NCBI GenBank assembly: GCA_965660165.1
Contig: CBFHYU010000007.1
Coordinates: 10,534 to 74,533, forward strand
Origin: WTJO01 sp965660165
GTDB taxonomy: Bacteria; Pseudomonadota; Alphaproteobacteria; Puniceispirillales; Puniceispirillaceae
DNA: 64,000 nucleotides
Direction: 5' to 3'
In this document: piece by piece, positions 7,832-16,836 of the stretch
Position numbering within the stretch: position 1 is the first letter of the stretch
Layout of the letters: each line of letters begins with the position of its first letter
Position numbers and translations under genes: made by a program
The notes under the pieces: model-generated
Told to the model about the DNA's origin: nothing
Databases searched by the model: none
Seen by the model: the letters and a program-made list of their open reading frames with translations, nothing else

Positions 7832-9823
7832 ATGATAGCCTCATTATTGATCGCCAATCGCGGAGAAATTGCCTGCCGCATTATGAAAACAGCCAAACAG
7901 ATGGGCATCAAAACAATTGCGATCGCATCTGAACAGGATAAAAACGCACGCCATAGCCTGATGGCAGATGATGTCATCCTTCTCAAAGAGGGGCCTGCAT
8001 CTGAGAATTATCTTAATATCCAAGCCATAATTGAAGCGGCAAAACGCTGTTCAGCAGAGGCCATCCATCCTGGATATGGCTTTCTATCAGAAAATCCAGA
8101 TTTTGCAGATGCGGTCAGACAGGCTGGAATTCGCTTTGTTGGTCCGTCTGCTGAGACTATCAGGCAGATGGGGCTTAAAGATAAAGCCAAAACGCTTATG
8201 CAGGCGGCAGGCGTGCCAGTTGTGCCAGGCTATCTTGGTGATGATCAATCAAGCCAAACCTTGTCCGCAGAAGCAGATAAAATAGGCTATCCTGTGATGA
8301 TAAAAGCGCGGGCTGGCGGCGGCGGCAAAGGCATGCGACTAGTAACGCGCCCAGACCAGTTTAACAGCGCCCTTGAAAGCGCCAAAAGAGAAGCAGAATC
8401 AAGCTTTGGTGACGGTCATGTGTTGCTGGAAAAATATATCGTAAAACCGCGCCATATCGAGGTGCAAATCTTATGTGATTCACATGGTAATGCGGTTCAT
8501 CTTTATGAGCGTGATTGCTCGCTACAACGCAGACATCAAAAGGTAATTGAAGAAGCCCCTGCCCCTAATATGCCAGACGCGATGCGCAAGGCAATGACAC
8601 AGGCCGCCATAACCGCCGCACAGACCATCCAATATGAAAATGCAGGTACCGTCGAATTTATTGTTGATACCTCGCAAGGCTTACACGAAGCAGGGTTCTG
8701 GTTTATGGAGATGAATACCCGTCTTCAGGTAGAACATCCCGTCACAGAAGCGATCACAGGCATAGACCTTGTTAAAGCCCAGATTGAGATAGCAGCAGGA
8801 GAAAAACTAGCCTTCTCACAAAATGATATTTCGGTGACAGGCCATGCGGTAGAAGCTCGGCTTTATGCCGAAAATCCAAATGAGAACTTCCGCCCTGCAC
8901 CTGGTAGAATTCATCTAATCGAGCTAGCAGAATCGCCCTTTATCCGCATTGATACAGGGATTTCCAGTGGCGATATAATAAGCCCTTCTTATGATCCGCT
9001 GATTGCCAAAATCATTGCAACAGGCACTGACAGGCTATCCGCTATGAGGCGGCTAGCAGATGCATTAGCAGCTAGCCTTATTGTAGGCACTGACACCAAT
9101 AGGGCGTTTCTAGGCCAGTTGGCAACATTACAAGCTAGCGATGGCGCACCGCTTGATACAGGCGTGATAGAGGATGAGCTAGCGTTATTGACACAGACAG
9201 AGCTGCCCTCTAAACCGCTTTTGGTGATGGCGGCATTGGCTAGCCTGCCAGACCAGCCAGACGCCTTTACTGGATGGCGGCAATGGGGCGCAGGCGAGAT
9301 GCCTATTAGCCTGAGCGTATCTGGGCAAACAGAACCGCATGAGATAACGCTTATGGCATTTCGAAATGGCCAGTATAGATGCCAGATATCAGACGAGCTG
9401 TTAGAGATTACCAGCATCAATATTACAGCAGACGCGCCATATATGCATATTAGCTTTTCAATGGCAGACCGTATTTATACAGGCAAAGCCATTTGGCATG
9501 AAGATAGGCTAATAGCTCTATGCGGTAACGAGCAGGCAAGTTTTGATAAGATATCAGCAAGTAATGCCAGCACATCCATCAGCCATGACGGATTTGTGAT
9601 AGCGCCCATGACATCAGTTGTAAAAGCAGTTCATGTCAAAAAAGGCCAAACCATAACATCAGGCGAGCTTCTGATTTTAATTGAGGCGATGAAAATGGAA
9701 TATCCGCTTATCGCACCCTTTGATGGGGTAGTTGAGGATATTTCCTGTGCGGCAGGTGATTCAGTAAATGATGGACAAATTCTGATGCGCCTAGAAAATA
9801 GTGGGAATGATGAAGATGGATAA
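7832..9823 (+). CDS. liuD: Methylcrotonyl-CoA carboxylase, biotin-carrying (alpha) subunit
   Basis: ATP-dependent carboxylation of biotin for the MCC holoenzyme. The open frame reaches back to 7688 inside liuB, but the family N-terminus IASLLIANRGEIACRI begins at ATG 7832, 13 bases after the liuB stop, giving 663 residues, the usual size. Order of domains: biotin carboxylase N-domain, ATP-grasp with the glycine-rich ARAGGGGKGMRLV, C-domain with EMNTRLQVEHPVTE, an MCC linker, and a biotinyl domain with EAMKMEYP (biotinylated Lys about 621). It sits between liuB and liuE in the operon. Its 3' end overlaps the HMG-CoA lyase start. Confidence 0.95.
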   Translation: MIASLLIANRGEIACRIMKTAKQMGIKTIAIASEQDKNARHSLMADDVILLKEGPASENYLNIQAIIEAAKRCSAEAIHPGYGFLSENPDFADAVRQAGIRFVGPSAETIRQMGLKDKAKTLMQAAGVPVVPGYLGDDQSSQTLSAEADKIGYPVMIKARAGGGGKGMRLVTRPDQFNSALESAKREAESSFGDGHVLLEKYIVKPRHIEVQILCDSHGNAVHLYERDCSLQRRHQKVIEEAPAPNMPDAMRKAMTQAAITAAQTIQYENAGTVEFIVDTSQGLHEAGFWFMEMNTRLQVEHPVTEAITGIDLVKAQIEIAAGEKLAFSQNDISVTGHAVEARLYAENPNENFRPAPGRIHLIELAESPFIRIDTGISSGDIISPSYDPLIAKIIATGTDRLSAMRRLADALAASLIVGTDTNRAFLGQLATLQASDGAPLDTGVIEDELALLTQTELPSKPLLVMAALASLPDQPDAFTGWRQWGAGEMPISLSVSGQTEPHEITLMAFRNGQYRCQISDELLEITSINITADAPYMHISFSMADRIYTGKAIWHEDRLIALCGNEQASFDKISASNASTSISHDGFVIAPMTSVVKAVHVKKGQTITSGELLILIEAMKMEYPLIAPFDGVVEDISCAAGDSVNDGQILMRLENSGNDEDG

Positions 9824-10673
9824 TCAGATAGAGCTAATAGAAGTAGGGCCAAGAGATGGGCTTCAGAATGAAGCCAACCCGATAGCAACCTCAGACAAGG
9901 TCACATTAGTTAATTTGTTATCTGAGGCTGGCTTTTCTACGATTGAAGTGACCAGCTTTGTGTCGCCAAAATGGGTGCCTCAACTTGGCGATGCGCATGA
10001 GGTAATGAGCCAGATCACGCGCAAAGACGGGATCAATTATATTGTGCTGACCCCAAATCAACGTGGATTTGACGGGGCAATCGCCGCTCATGCAGATGAA
10101 GTTGCCATTTTTGCGGCCGCAACTGAAACATTTAGCCAGAAAAATATCAACTGTACGATAGAAGAAAGCCTTGCACGGTTTGAGCCTATCTTAACAGAAG
10201 CAAAGAGCAGAAACCTGCCTGTCAGAGGCTATATTTCCTGTGTTGTAGGCTGTCCATATGAAGGGGATGTATCGCCTCAAGCAGTAAAGGATATTGCCAT
10301 TTGGATGCTAGAGCATGGCTGTTATGAAATATCGCTTGGCGATACTATTGGATGCGGCACGCCCGAAACTATATCTGCCCTGATTGAAACGCTGATAACA
10401 GACATAGATGCCACGTTGCTGGCAGGGCATTATCATGACACAAATGGCCGTGCGATTGAGAATGTAATGAGATCAATAGAGCTTGGGTTGAGGCGGTTTG
10501 ATTCAGCGATTGCAGGGCTTGGCGGTTGTCCCTATGCACCTGGTGCAAAAGGCAATGTATCAACCAACAAGCTAAATTACGCATTGACATCGGCAGGCTG
10601 GAAAACAGGATTAAATACAGAGAAGCTGGATGAAGCATCACGCTTTATCTCAACCTTGATAAGCCCAAAATAA
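9816..10673 (+). CDS. liuE: Hydroxymethylglutaryl-CoA lyase
   Basis: Cleaves HMG-CoA to acetyl-CoA and acetoacetate, the last step of leucine catabolism. A TIM-barrel of the HMGL/homocitrate synthase family, ~285 residues. Visible motifs are IEVGPRDGLQNE at the N-terminus (metal-binding Asp and catalytic Arg), CVVGCPYEGDV, the metal-binding YHDTNGRAIEN, and the flexible-loop signature GLGGCPYAPGAKGN with the active-site Cys. Possible starts are GTG 9801, ATG 9807, 9810 and 9816. ATG 9816 is chosen because GGGA at 9803-9806 is then 9 bases away and the N-terminus matches the family. It overlaps liuD by 8 bases. Confidence 0.93.
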   Translation: MDNQIELIEVGPRDGLQNEANPIATSDKVTLVNLLSEAGFSTIEVTSFVSPKWVPQLGDAHEVMSQITRKDGINYIVLTPNQRGFDGAIAAHADEVAIFAAATETFSQKNINCTIEESLARFEPILTEAKSRNLPVRGYISCVVGCPYEGDVSPQAVKDIAIWMLEHGCYEISLGDTIGCGTPETISALIETLITDIDATLLAGHYHDTNGRAIENVMRSIELGLRRFDSAIAGLGGCPYAPGAKGNVSTNKLNYALTSAGWKTGLNTEKLDEASRFISTLISPK

Positions 10674-10699
10674 CCTGCCATCCATGAATGAGATTTCCT

Positions 10700-11479
10700 A
10701 TGTATAACACAGTTTCAGTAACCTCTGACAAACGCGGCATAGCCAGAATAGCCCTTGGCAGAGAAGATAAATTCCACGCCCTTGATGCAGAGATGATAGC
10801 TGAGCTAACAGATTATTTCTCGGCAATTAAGCCAGATTATACCCGCGCTGTTATTATTCAAGCAGATGGCCCTCACTTTTGTGCTGGCGGTGATTTGAAA
10901 TGGATGCAAGCGCAGCAAGCAAAAGACAGGCAAGGCAAAATAGAAGAAGCCTGTCTGCTGGCCACTATGCTTTCAGCAATAAATCAGTGCCCCTGCCCTG
11001 TAATTGCGCGGGTTCAGGGTAATGCCTTTGGTGGCGGCGTTGGGCTGATTTCTGTATGTGATAGTGCAATTTCTGTTACAGAGGCACGATTTGCCCTAAC
11101 TGAGGTTAAGCTTGGGCTGATAGCAGCAACAATATCACCCTTTGTGATTGGCAAAATCGGCCATGCTGGCGCTCGCCAGACCATGTTAAGCGGCAAGTCT
11201 TTTGACGCAAGCACAGCATTGCGGCTTGGGTTATTGTCCAAAATCTGTCCAGCAGATAAGCTAGATGATGAGATTGACACAGAAATATCCGCCATTCTGA
11301 AAGCAGGACCTGAAGCAGTAGCAGCCTCAAAAGCGCTCATTCATGCGCTGGCTCACAGCCCGTCAGACCAGCATCGCGAGATAAGCGTCACTGCACTTGC
11401 AGATTGCTGGGAACGTGAAGAAACAACAAAGGGCATAGAAGCCTTTTTCAATAAGACCCCTGCCCCCTGGATTAAATAG
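10700..11479 (+). CDS. liuC: 3-methylglutaconyl-CoA hydratase (enoyl-CoA hydratase family)
   Basis: Hydrates 3-methylglutaconyl-CoA to HMG-CoA, linking the carboxylase to the lyase. About 259 residues with the crotonase fold: oxyanion-hole segments GPHFCAGGDLKWM and NAFGGGVGLISVCD, then EVKLGLIAATISPFV. Two starts are possible, ATG 10688 and ATG 10700. The second is chosen because GAGA lies 6 bases upstream and the protein then begins MYNTVSV like relatives. As the last gene of a complete leucine pathway its role is assigned largely from context; sequence alone says only crotonase family. It converges on the gene at 11499, with only 19 bases between. Confidence 0.88.
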   Translation: MYNTVSVTSDKRGIARIALGREDKFHALDAEMIAELTDYFSAIKPDYTRAVIIQADGPHFCAGGDLKWMQAQQAKDRQGKIEEACLLATMLSAINQCPCPVIARVQGNAFGGGVGLISVCDSAISVTEARFALTEVKLGLIAATISPFVIGKIGHAGARQTMLSGKSFDASTALRLGLLSKICPADKLDDEIDTEISAILKAGPEAVAASKALIHALAHSPSDQHREISVTALADCWEREETTKGIEAFFNKTPAPWIK

Positions 11480-11498
11480 TATTTTGCGCTATTTTGGC

Positions 11499-12110
11499 TT
11501 AGGCAATTCTATCAAGATGCCATGCCAGCAAATCAAGCCTGTCCTGTCCCCAGAACAGCTCGTCCCCTACCTTAAAGCTAGGCGCACCAAACACCCCTTC
11601 TTCAATAGCAAATTGTGAATCTGCTATGATTTCCGCCTGCAACGCCTCTGAGTTAGCTTGCGCCTCAGACATCAGCGCATCTGCATCACAGCCAGACCTG
11701 TTCAGGGCGGCGGCTAGTTGGCTTTGCGAGCCACTATCTTGCTGGTCTGCCCATGTCATAGTCAGCACCACTTCAAGCACCGTCATGGCAAGCATTGTGT
11801 CTTGACGCCTAGCCGCAGCAATTACTTGCGCGCCAAGCATAGAGGAGGGCGGAAAATGCGCTGGCTGAAGCGTGATCGGCAGATTATAGAATGCGCTAAA
11901 ACGGGATAATTCCTGTAGCCGATAAGCTTGTCTTTGAGGCGCGCGTTGTGGCAATGGCAGGCCGCCTGTCTCAGGAAACACACGTCCTAAATCCATAATT
12001 TTCATATCTACAGTAAGTCCTCGCGCAACTACCATCTGGCGGAACCGTGCTGCACCCAAATAATTATATGGGCTTACAGGAGAGGTGAAATAGGTAATGT
12101 GCTGGCTCAT
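11499..12110 (-). CDS. DsbA-family 2-hydroxychromene-2-carboxylate isomerase-like protein
   Basis: A 203-residue thioredoxin-fold protein of the HCCA isomerase/kappa glutathione transferase group. The N-terminal YFTSPVSPYNYLGAARF has Ser-Pro where DsbA has its CXXC pair, so it is not a dithiol oxidase. The C-terminal segment EEGVFGAPSFKVGDELFWGQDRL is the family hallmark (cis-Pro loop and the FWGQDRL glutathione/substrate patch). Such proteins are often glutathione-dependent isomerases of aromatic degradation, but there are no naphthalene-type genes nearby, so the substrate is unknown. It stands alone on the minus strand with its 5' end facing the 2OG oxygenase gene. Confidence 0.8.
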   Translation of the reverse strand: MSQHITYFTSPVSPYNYLGAARFRQMVVARGLTVDMKIMDLGRVFPETGGLPLPQRAPQRQAYRLQELSRFSAFYNLPITLQPAHFPPSSMLGAQVIAAARRQDTMLAMTVLEVVLTMTWADQQDSGSQSQLAAALNRSGCDADALMSEAQANSEALQAEIIADSQFAIEEGVFGAPSFKVGDELFWGQDRLDLLAWHLDRIA

Positions 12111-12252
12111 AAATTCTTCCTTTTGCGTGTGCGTCCAGACCTGCTATTCTATTACCAAGCTGGGGCGTAAGTTGTTTGTGTATGTAATAGATAAACTGAA
12201 CAATAACTGAATGTCTAGCATAGTCAGATGTTTGCCGAAATGGGAGAGTGAT

Positions 12253-13080
12253 ATGACACTATCAGCACATAAAGATATGTCACAAACACAGTTAGCAGAG
12301 CTTATTTGCCTTGATAAACACAGATTTGATGATGCTGGCTGGCGTGCCCAGAAAAAAGCCATACTTGCCGAGACAGGCGCACTTGTATTGTCTGATTTTT
12401 TACAGAAAACCGCCCTAAAAGACTTGCAGAAAGAAGCGCAAGCAGGGCTAAAAGATGCCTATTTTAACCCTCAGACCCATACTGTGTATCTCAGCGCACC
12501 AGACCCTGAATTTGCAGATACCCATATCAGAAACCGCCAGCTATTATCCTCAAAAGGCTGTATCTGTGATGACCAGATTGCGCAAAGCTCTGTGCTAAAA
12601 CAGCTTTATCATCACCCGCTATTCAAAGAAGGGCTTTGTGATATTCTGGAGGAAGATAGCTTGTATCCCTATGCAGATTCGCTGTCTTCGGTGAATATCC
12701 ATTATGCCAGAAAAGGCGAAGAGCTAAACTGGCATTATGATAATTCGTCTTTTGCAGTCACGTTGATGATTTCGCCTGCTACAAAGGGAGGACATTTTGA
12801 ATATGTGCAAAATGTAAGACAGGCAGATCTCGGGGATATGGGGTTTGACGCTACACGCCAGATCATAGATGGCGAAATAGATGTCAAACGTCTATCGCTT
12901 GGGGCTGGCGATTTATGCCTATTTAGAGGCAGAAACGCACTTCACCGTGTTAGCCCTGTTGAAGATAATAGCACCAGACAGCTCGCCGTGCTTGCCTATA
13001 ACAGCCAGCCAAACATCAGCCTGTCTGAAACTGCCCAGCAGACCTTTTATGGCCGTATAGGCCGTGTGGCGAATGCGTAA
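12253..13080 (+). CDS. 2-oxoglutarate/Fe(II)-dependent oxygenase of unknown substrate
   Basis: A ~275-residue cupin-fold oxygenase. GGGAGAG at 12242-12248 sits 4 bases before ATG 12253, which decides this start over the in-frame ATG at 12211. The metal triad is complete: His161-Tyr-Asp163 in NWHYDNSSFAVTLMIS and distal His231 in NALHRVSPV. Arg242 in RQLAVLAYN is the expected 2OG anchor. The arrangement NWHYD...ALHRVSP resembles the HalD/BesD amino acid halogenase and ArpA-like group. Real halogenases replace the Asp by Gly, so this one should hydroxylate. There is no operon partner: the neighbours point away or converge. Function beyond oxygenase is not known. Confidence 0.75.
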   Translation: MTLSAHKDMSQTQLAELICLDKHRFDDAGWRAQKKAILAETGALVLSDFLQKTALKDLQKEAQAGLKDAYFNPQTHTVYLSAPDPEFADTHIRNRQLLSSKGCICDDQIAQSSVLKQLYHHPLFKEGLCDILEEDSLYPYADSLSSVNIHYARKGEELNWHYDNSSFAVTLMISPATKGGHFEYVQNVRQADLGDMGFDATRQIIDGEIDVKRLSLGAGDLCLFRGRNALHRVSPVEDNSTRQLAVLAYNSQPNISLSETAQQTFYGRIGRVANA

Positions 13081-13090
13081 TCTTATCTCT

Positions 13091-13900
13091 TTAGCTACAA
13101 TTCGGAGTAGGCAGTAGCGTAATCTCTGTCATATTTGCCTTTAGGGAAAAATCACCATAATCCACCTCATAATAGGGGATTATCCCATTTGGTTGCATGT
13201 GAAAGGTGATTTCATAATCAGGCGTAAGCTGGGTAGATTGTGGATCAAAATAGGCTACCTGAACAGGATAATAATGTTCCATTTCAAGCATATCAGCCAG
13301 TTTTGGATCGGTAATTTGCTGTAATGCACCAATAACTGTATTTGTCCGCTTTAATGATTTATCAGGCTCTGCCCCGAAGAAAATATTCGCAGAAAATAAC
13401 TTCTCGCCCTTTTGCGCACGCTCAAGAATTGATTTTGTGTGCAACACAGGGAAATAGACATCATCTGGCAGGTTGGCAGTGCTGTCTGGGGCAAGCGAGT
13501 TGAAACTCTCTATACCTGCTGCGCCCGCATTGCGCGTAGCATATCCCATAAATTGTTTTTCAGGCTCATAGCTAGACCCTTCATGCACTTCAAATGAATA
13601 TAAATCGCCACTAACATCTTCCCAGCTTTCAAAATGAGAGACGATAATAGCACTATCACCTGAGCCATAGCCAAATTCTAGTAAGTAATCTTCTGATGAA
13701 ACCCACCCCTTACAATCATTTTTGATCTCGAATTTGACCTTGCCCTTAATCGAGGTCATCTGGCTGTCCTGCGTTGCAGACAGCAAATCCATATCATATT
13801 GCGCAAGATGCGTGGATAATTCAGGAATAGCCGCCGCCTGCACCGCGCCTGTCATCAAACAAGAACATAAAAAGAGCATTGATAGTCGATTGCGCATCAC
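13091..13900 (-). CDS. eipB: EipB-family (DUF1849) periplasmic envelope-integrity protein
   Basis: A 269-residue exported protein. The N-terminus MMRNRLSMLFLCSCLMTGAVQA is a classic signal peptide with cleavage expected after AQAA or nearby. The mature part begins HLAQYDMDLLSA, the family opening, and contains GKVKFEIKNDCKGW. Two cysteines remain after cleavage, Cys63 and the penultimate Cys268, which would match the conserved disulfide of Brucella EipB, a beta-spiral protein needed for envelope stability. In that family the partner is a TPR protein, not seen here. It is convergent with the 2OG oxygenase (10 bases apart). Confidence 0.85.
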   Translation of the reverse strand: MMRNRLSMLFLCSCLMTGAVQAAAIPELSTHLAQYDMDLLSATQDSQMTSIKGKVKFEIKNDCKGWVSSEDYLLEFGYGSGDSAIIVSHFESWEDVSGDLYSFEVHEGSSYEPEKQFMGYATRNAGAAGIESFNSLAPDSTANLPDDVYFPVLHTKSILERAQKGEKLFSANIFFGAEPDKSLKRTNTVIGALQQITDPKLADMLEMEHYYPVQVAYFDPQSTQLTPDYEITFHMQPNGIIPYYEVDYGDFSLKANMTEITLLPTPNCS

Positions 13901-14063
13901 ATCACCTTTAGTATAGCCTCACGCATATTTGCCGTGCCTTACTATCATATATAGGGCGGTTTACGATTGCATCCAAGATATGAGTGATTTTTATTTCAGC
14001 GCCTAATATAGCTTTTCACCAGATGGTTTGCTATCAGCCACGCCTTAGCTTACAGTTACATTC

Positions 14064-15221
14064 ATGAAAAAAGACATAAATGTAATTACCAAGACCGCAG
14101 AATTAGAGGCGATCATTGCTCGATTTTCTTGCAGTGACTTTGTCGCTGTAGATACTGAATTTATCAGAGAAACCACCTATTACCCCAAATTATGCCTAGT
14201 TCAATTATCAGATGGCAAGGATGCTTGCTGTATTGATCCGCTTGCAAGCGATATTGATCTTAGCTCGCTATTTGCGCTGATGGATAATAAAGATATTTGC
14301 AAAGTGTTCCATGCTGGCAAGCAGGATATGGAAATTTTTGTCTATCTGACAGGCAAAGTGCCAAACCCTGTCTATGACACCCAAATTGCAGCTATGGTAT
14401 GCGGGCTTGGCGAGCAGGTAGGATATGACAAGCTAGTAAGCCATTTCTGCAATATCAGCCTTGATAAAAGCTCACGTTTTACCAACTGGGCAGAACGCCC
14501 TCTATCGGACCGCCAGATAAGCTATGCAATTGATGATGTAATTTATCTAGCTGATATTTACCCCAAATTGCGTCAAAAATTGTTGGAAAGCGGGCGTGAT
14601 AGCTGGGTTGAGGCTGAAATGACTAGCTTTGCAGACTTGTCTGGCTATATCACAGACCCTGAAACAGCATGGCGGCGGCTTAAGCCAAGAAGTCAGAAAG
14701 CAGATTTTCTTACCCGACTTAAATATTTGGCAGCATGGCGCGAAACAGAGGCAAAAAAGCGAAATATGCCACGTGGCCGCATTTTAAGAGATGATACCTT
14801 GATGGATTTGGCTGGTAGCAATCCAAAGAATGACAGTCAGCTTAATAAAATAAGAGGCTTTCCTAAAAATCAGAATAATCCGTTTCGTGCTGAAATTATT
14901 GTAGTGCTGAATGAGGCGGCCGCAGATGATAATAAGCTTGAGTTGCCAACATCAAGCTATAAGGATGTAAAACCGCCTGCCGCTACGATTGAGTTATTGC
15001 GGGTATTATTAAAGCATGTTGCGGATAAGCAGGATGTCGCCCCTCGCCTCATCGCCACAGCCCAACAGCTAGATGATCTGGCAATCGGAAAGCATCACCA
15101 GCACCCATCTCTGAGTGGCTGGCGATATGAAATTTTTGGCAAAAAAGCGCGTCAACTTATTGATGGCAAGCTAGCCCTGTCGCTATCAGATAATGCGATT
15201 ATCCTAACTGAAACAGATTAG
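14064..15221 (+). CDS. rnd: Ribonuclease D
   Basis: 3'-5' exoribonuclease acting in tRNA 3'-end maturation. At 385 residues it is of normal length. The DEDD exonuclease motifs are complete: Asp30 and Glu32 in VAVDTEFIRE (Exo I), Asp88 in FHAGKQDMEIF (Exo II), and Tyr154/Asp158 in YAIDDVIYL (Exo III, YX3D). A C-terminal helical part of about 180 residues containing PRGRILRDDTLMDLA is the HRDC region. The gene is single, with a 163-base gap before it, and converges with the SDR at 15241. Confidence 0.95.
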   Translation: MKKDINVITKTAELEAIIARFSCSDFVAVDTEFIRETTYYPKLCLVQLSDGKDACCIDPLASDIDLSSLFALMDNKDICKVFHAGKQDMEIFVYLTGKVPNPVYDTQIAAMVCGLGEQVGYDKLVSHFCNISLDKSSRFTNWAERPLSDRQISYAIDDVIYLADIYPKLRQKLLESGRDSWVEAEMTSFADLSGYITDPETAWRRLKPRSQKADFLTRLKYLAAWRETEAKKRNMPRGRILRDDTLMDLAGSNPKNDSQLNKIRGFPKNQNNPFRAEIIVVLNEAAADDNKLELPTSSYKDVKPPAATIELLRVLLKHVADKQDVAPRLIATAQQLDDLAIGKHHQHPSLSGWRYEIFGKKARQLIDGKLALSLSDNAIILTETD

Positions 15222-15240
15222 CCCCCATGATTAAGAACGG

Positions 15241-16023
15241 CTATGGATTGGCGTTGCCTGCGCCGCCATCTATTAAAATATTTTGGCCAACCAGATAGCC
15301 TGAATGAGCAGAACAAATATAGGCACACGCAAAGCCAAATTCGTCAATATAGCCAAGCCTGCCTGTTGGATTTCGCTCTTCAAGGAAGCCTCTCACCTCT
15401 TCGCGTGATTTATTCTGCGCCCGCGACTGAGCATCAATCAAACTTTCAATACGGTCAGTATTAAACTGTCCAGGCAACAGGCCATTTATTGTGACATTAT
15501 GCTGTGCCACCTGTCTTGCCACCCCTGCAACAAAGCCAGTCAGCCCTGAACGCGCCCCATTTGACAGCCCCAGCTGAGGTATCGGTGATTTCACTGAACC
15601 AGAGGTAATATTCACAATTCGGCCGAATTTATTGTCGATCATCGGATCAATAACAGCTTTCATCAGCTCAATAGCGGTAAGCATATTTGCATCAAGCGCC
15701 TTAATCCAGTCATCTCGGCTCCAATCCCGAAAATCGCCTGGTGGCGGCCCCCCATTATTATTCACCAGAATATCAACATGACCAGCCTTATCTAGTACCG
15801 CCTTGCGGCCATCTTCAGAGCTGATGTCACACGCAACAGCATCAACTGATACGCCTGTTTCATCCCGAATGCTTTGTGCTGCGGCTGATAATACATCTTC
15901 ACTACGCGCGCACATCACCAAATTAACACCAGTCTTTGCTAGAGCCCTAGCACAGCCAAGCCCTAACCCCTTTGATGAGGCACAGACAATAGCCTTCTTT
16001 CCTGTTAATCCAAAATCTAGCAT
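15241..16023 (-). CDS. Short-chain dehydrogenase/reductase
   Basis: A 260-residue classical SDR. The cofactor loop is CASSKGLGLGCARAL (Gly-rich, near residue 15), followed by VNNNGGPPPGDFRDW where most members have NNAG. The catalytic Ser is in NITSGSVKSP, but the expected YxxxK is replaced: the segment reads LGLSNGARSGLTGF, so Tyr is Asn and Lys is Arg. That change is characteristic of the NNxGGPPPG subgroup of FabG-like proteins and leaves the catalytic status open. Substrate unknown. It stands alone on the minus strand between rnd and hdaA, about 100 bases from the latter. Confidence 0.85.
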   Translation of the reverse strand: MLDFGLTGKKAIVCASSKGLGLGCARALAKTGVNLVMCARSEDVLSAAAQSIRDETGVSVDAVACDISSEDGRKAVLDKAGHVDILVNNNGGPPPGDFRDWSRDDWIKALDANMLTAIELMKAVIDPMIDNKFGRIVNITSGSVKSPIPQLGLSNGARSGLTGFVAGVARQVAQHNVTINGLLPGQFNTDRIESLIDAQSRAQNKSREEVRGFLEERNPTGRLGYIDEFGFACAYICSAHSGYLVGQNILIDGGAGNANP

Positions 16024-16123
16024 CCATATCGCTCCTATCGATTAAATTTCAAGCAGTTACTCTGCCTTACCAAAATGACAGCTTTTCAGCACAATGCAAC
16101 CTTAAGCAGGCTAATTTTACCGC

Positions 16124-16816
16124 TCAGCTAGATATTAGCTGTCTTATGAGGTGAAGAGAAACTGGTTTCTTGGTTTCTAATGCGCGGTTATCAAGCCTGT
16201 CTATCATCAGTTTCATCGCATCAAAACTTCGCTCGCTATTAGCAAGGATCAGCGTTATCATCTCAGCCGTTAGCAATAATTGTTTATCTGCTGCCAGTTT
16301 TAACAATACCGCACTAAGCAATCCATCATCTGGCAGAAAAATCTCCTGAACGGTGATAGCACGCACGCGCGAACGCAAATCAGCAAGCTGAATATTCAGC
16401 TGAGTTATCGGGCTATCGCTTAAATAAAGTAAAAAATGAACAGAGCCTCTTATCTGATTGAAAATATGAAAATATTCTTCTTCATTATCCATTATATTCT
16501 GGGCTGGAAAATCACAAATAAAGATAACAGCTTGATCAATATTCTGCTCTAGAAATGGCTGAAATTCGTCTGTCAGCCAATGCGTTAGATCAGCAGGGAT
16601 TCGAATAACTCTATCTTGAGGTAGCAGATAGCTAAGGTGGGTTTTGCCACTAGCTTTTGGGCCAAAAATATTCAATATCCTGTTTTCATCAGGCCAGTTT
16701 GGCCAGCGTGTGATCCAGTTATAGGCTTGCTGGTTTGCCGCGCCACATACAAATCGGTCAGATGCGTAAGATGGTGAGGTCTTGAAATCAAGCGGGAGTT
16801 GAGTTGAAAAAACCAT
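16124..16816 (-). CDS. hdaA: HdaA: DnaA-related regulator of replication initiation
   Basis: A 230-residue AAA+ protein resembling the central part of DnaA without its DNA-binding domain. Walker A is GPKASGKTHL (52-61). Walker B is degenerate, IFICDFPAQN. The N-terminal TQLPLDF is the short clamp-binding motif (QLPLDF) through which Hda proteins attach to the DNA sliding clamp and stimulate DnaA-ATP hydrolysis. The DUF2066 gene lies 20 bases upstream on the same strand, and purM is divergent beyond that, a usual alphaproteobacterial neighbourhood. Symbol follows the Caulobacter name. Confidence 0.88.
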   Translation of the reverse strand: MVFSTQLPLDFKTSPSYASDRFVCGAANQQAYNWITRWPNWPDENRILNIFGPKASGKTHLSYLLPQDRVIRIPADLTHWLTDEFQPFLEQNIDQAVIFICDFPAQNIMDNEEEYFHIFNQIRGSVHFLLYLSDSPITQLNIQLADLRSRVRAITVQEIFLPDDGLLSAVLLKLAADKQLLLTAEMITLILANSERSFDAMKLMIDRLDNRALETKKPVSLHLIRQLISS

Positions 16817-16836
16817 ATCTTTAATCAGCTTTTTGC

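Noticed and set aside
8989..9420. 143-codon minus-strand frame inside the MCC alpha gene
   Set aside because: It lies wholly opposite a well-supported gene, has low-complexity Ser/Asn-rich content and no family resemblance; a shadow of codon usage.
11499..12110. DsbA-like thiol oxidase
   Set aside because: There is Ser-Pro at the place of the CXXC motif and no signal peptide, so it belongs to the HCCA isomerase group.
12253..13080. Radical halogenase
   Set aside because: Halogenases of this fold replace the metal-binding Asp with Gly; here His161-x-Asp163 is intact, so hydroxylation is more likely.
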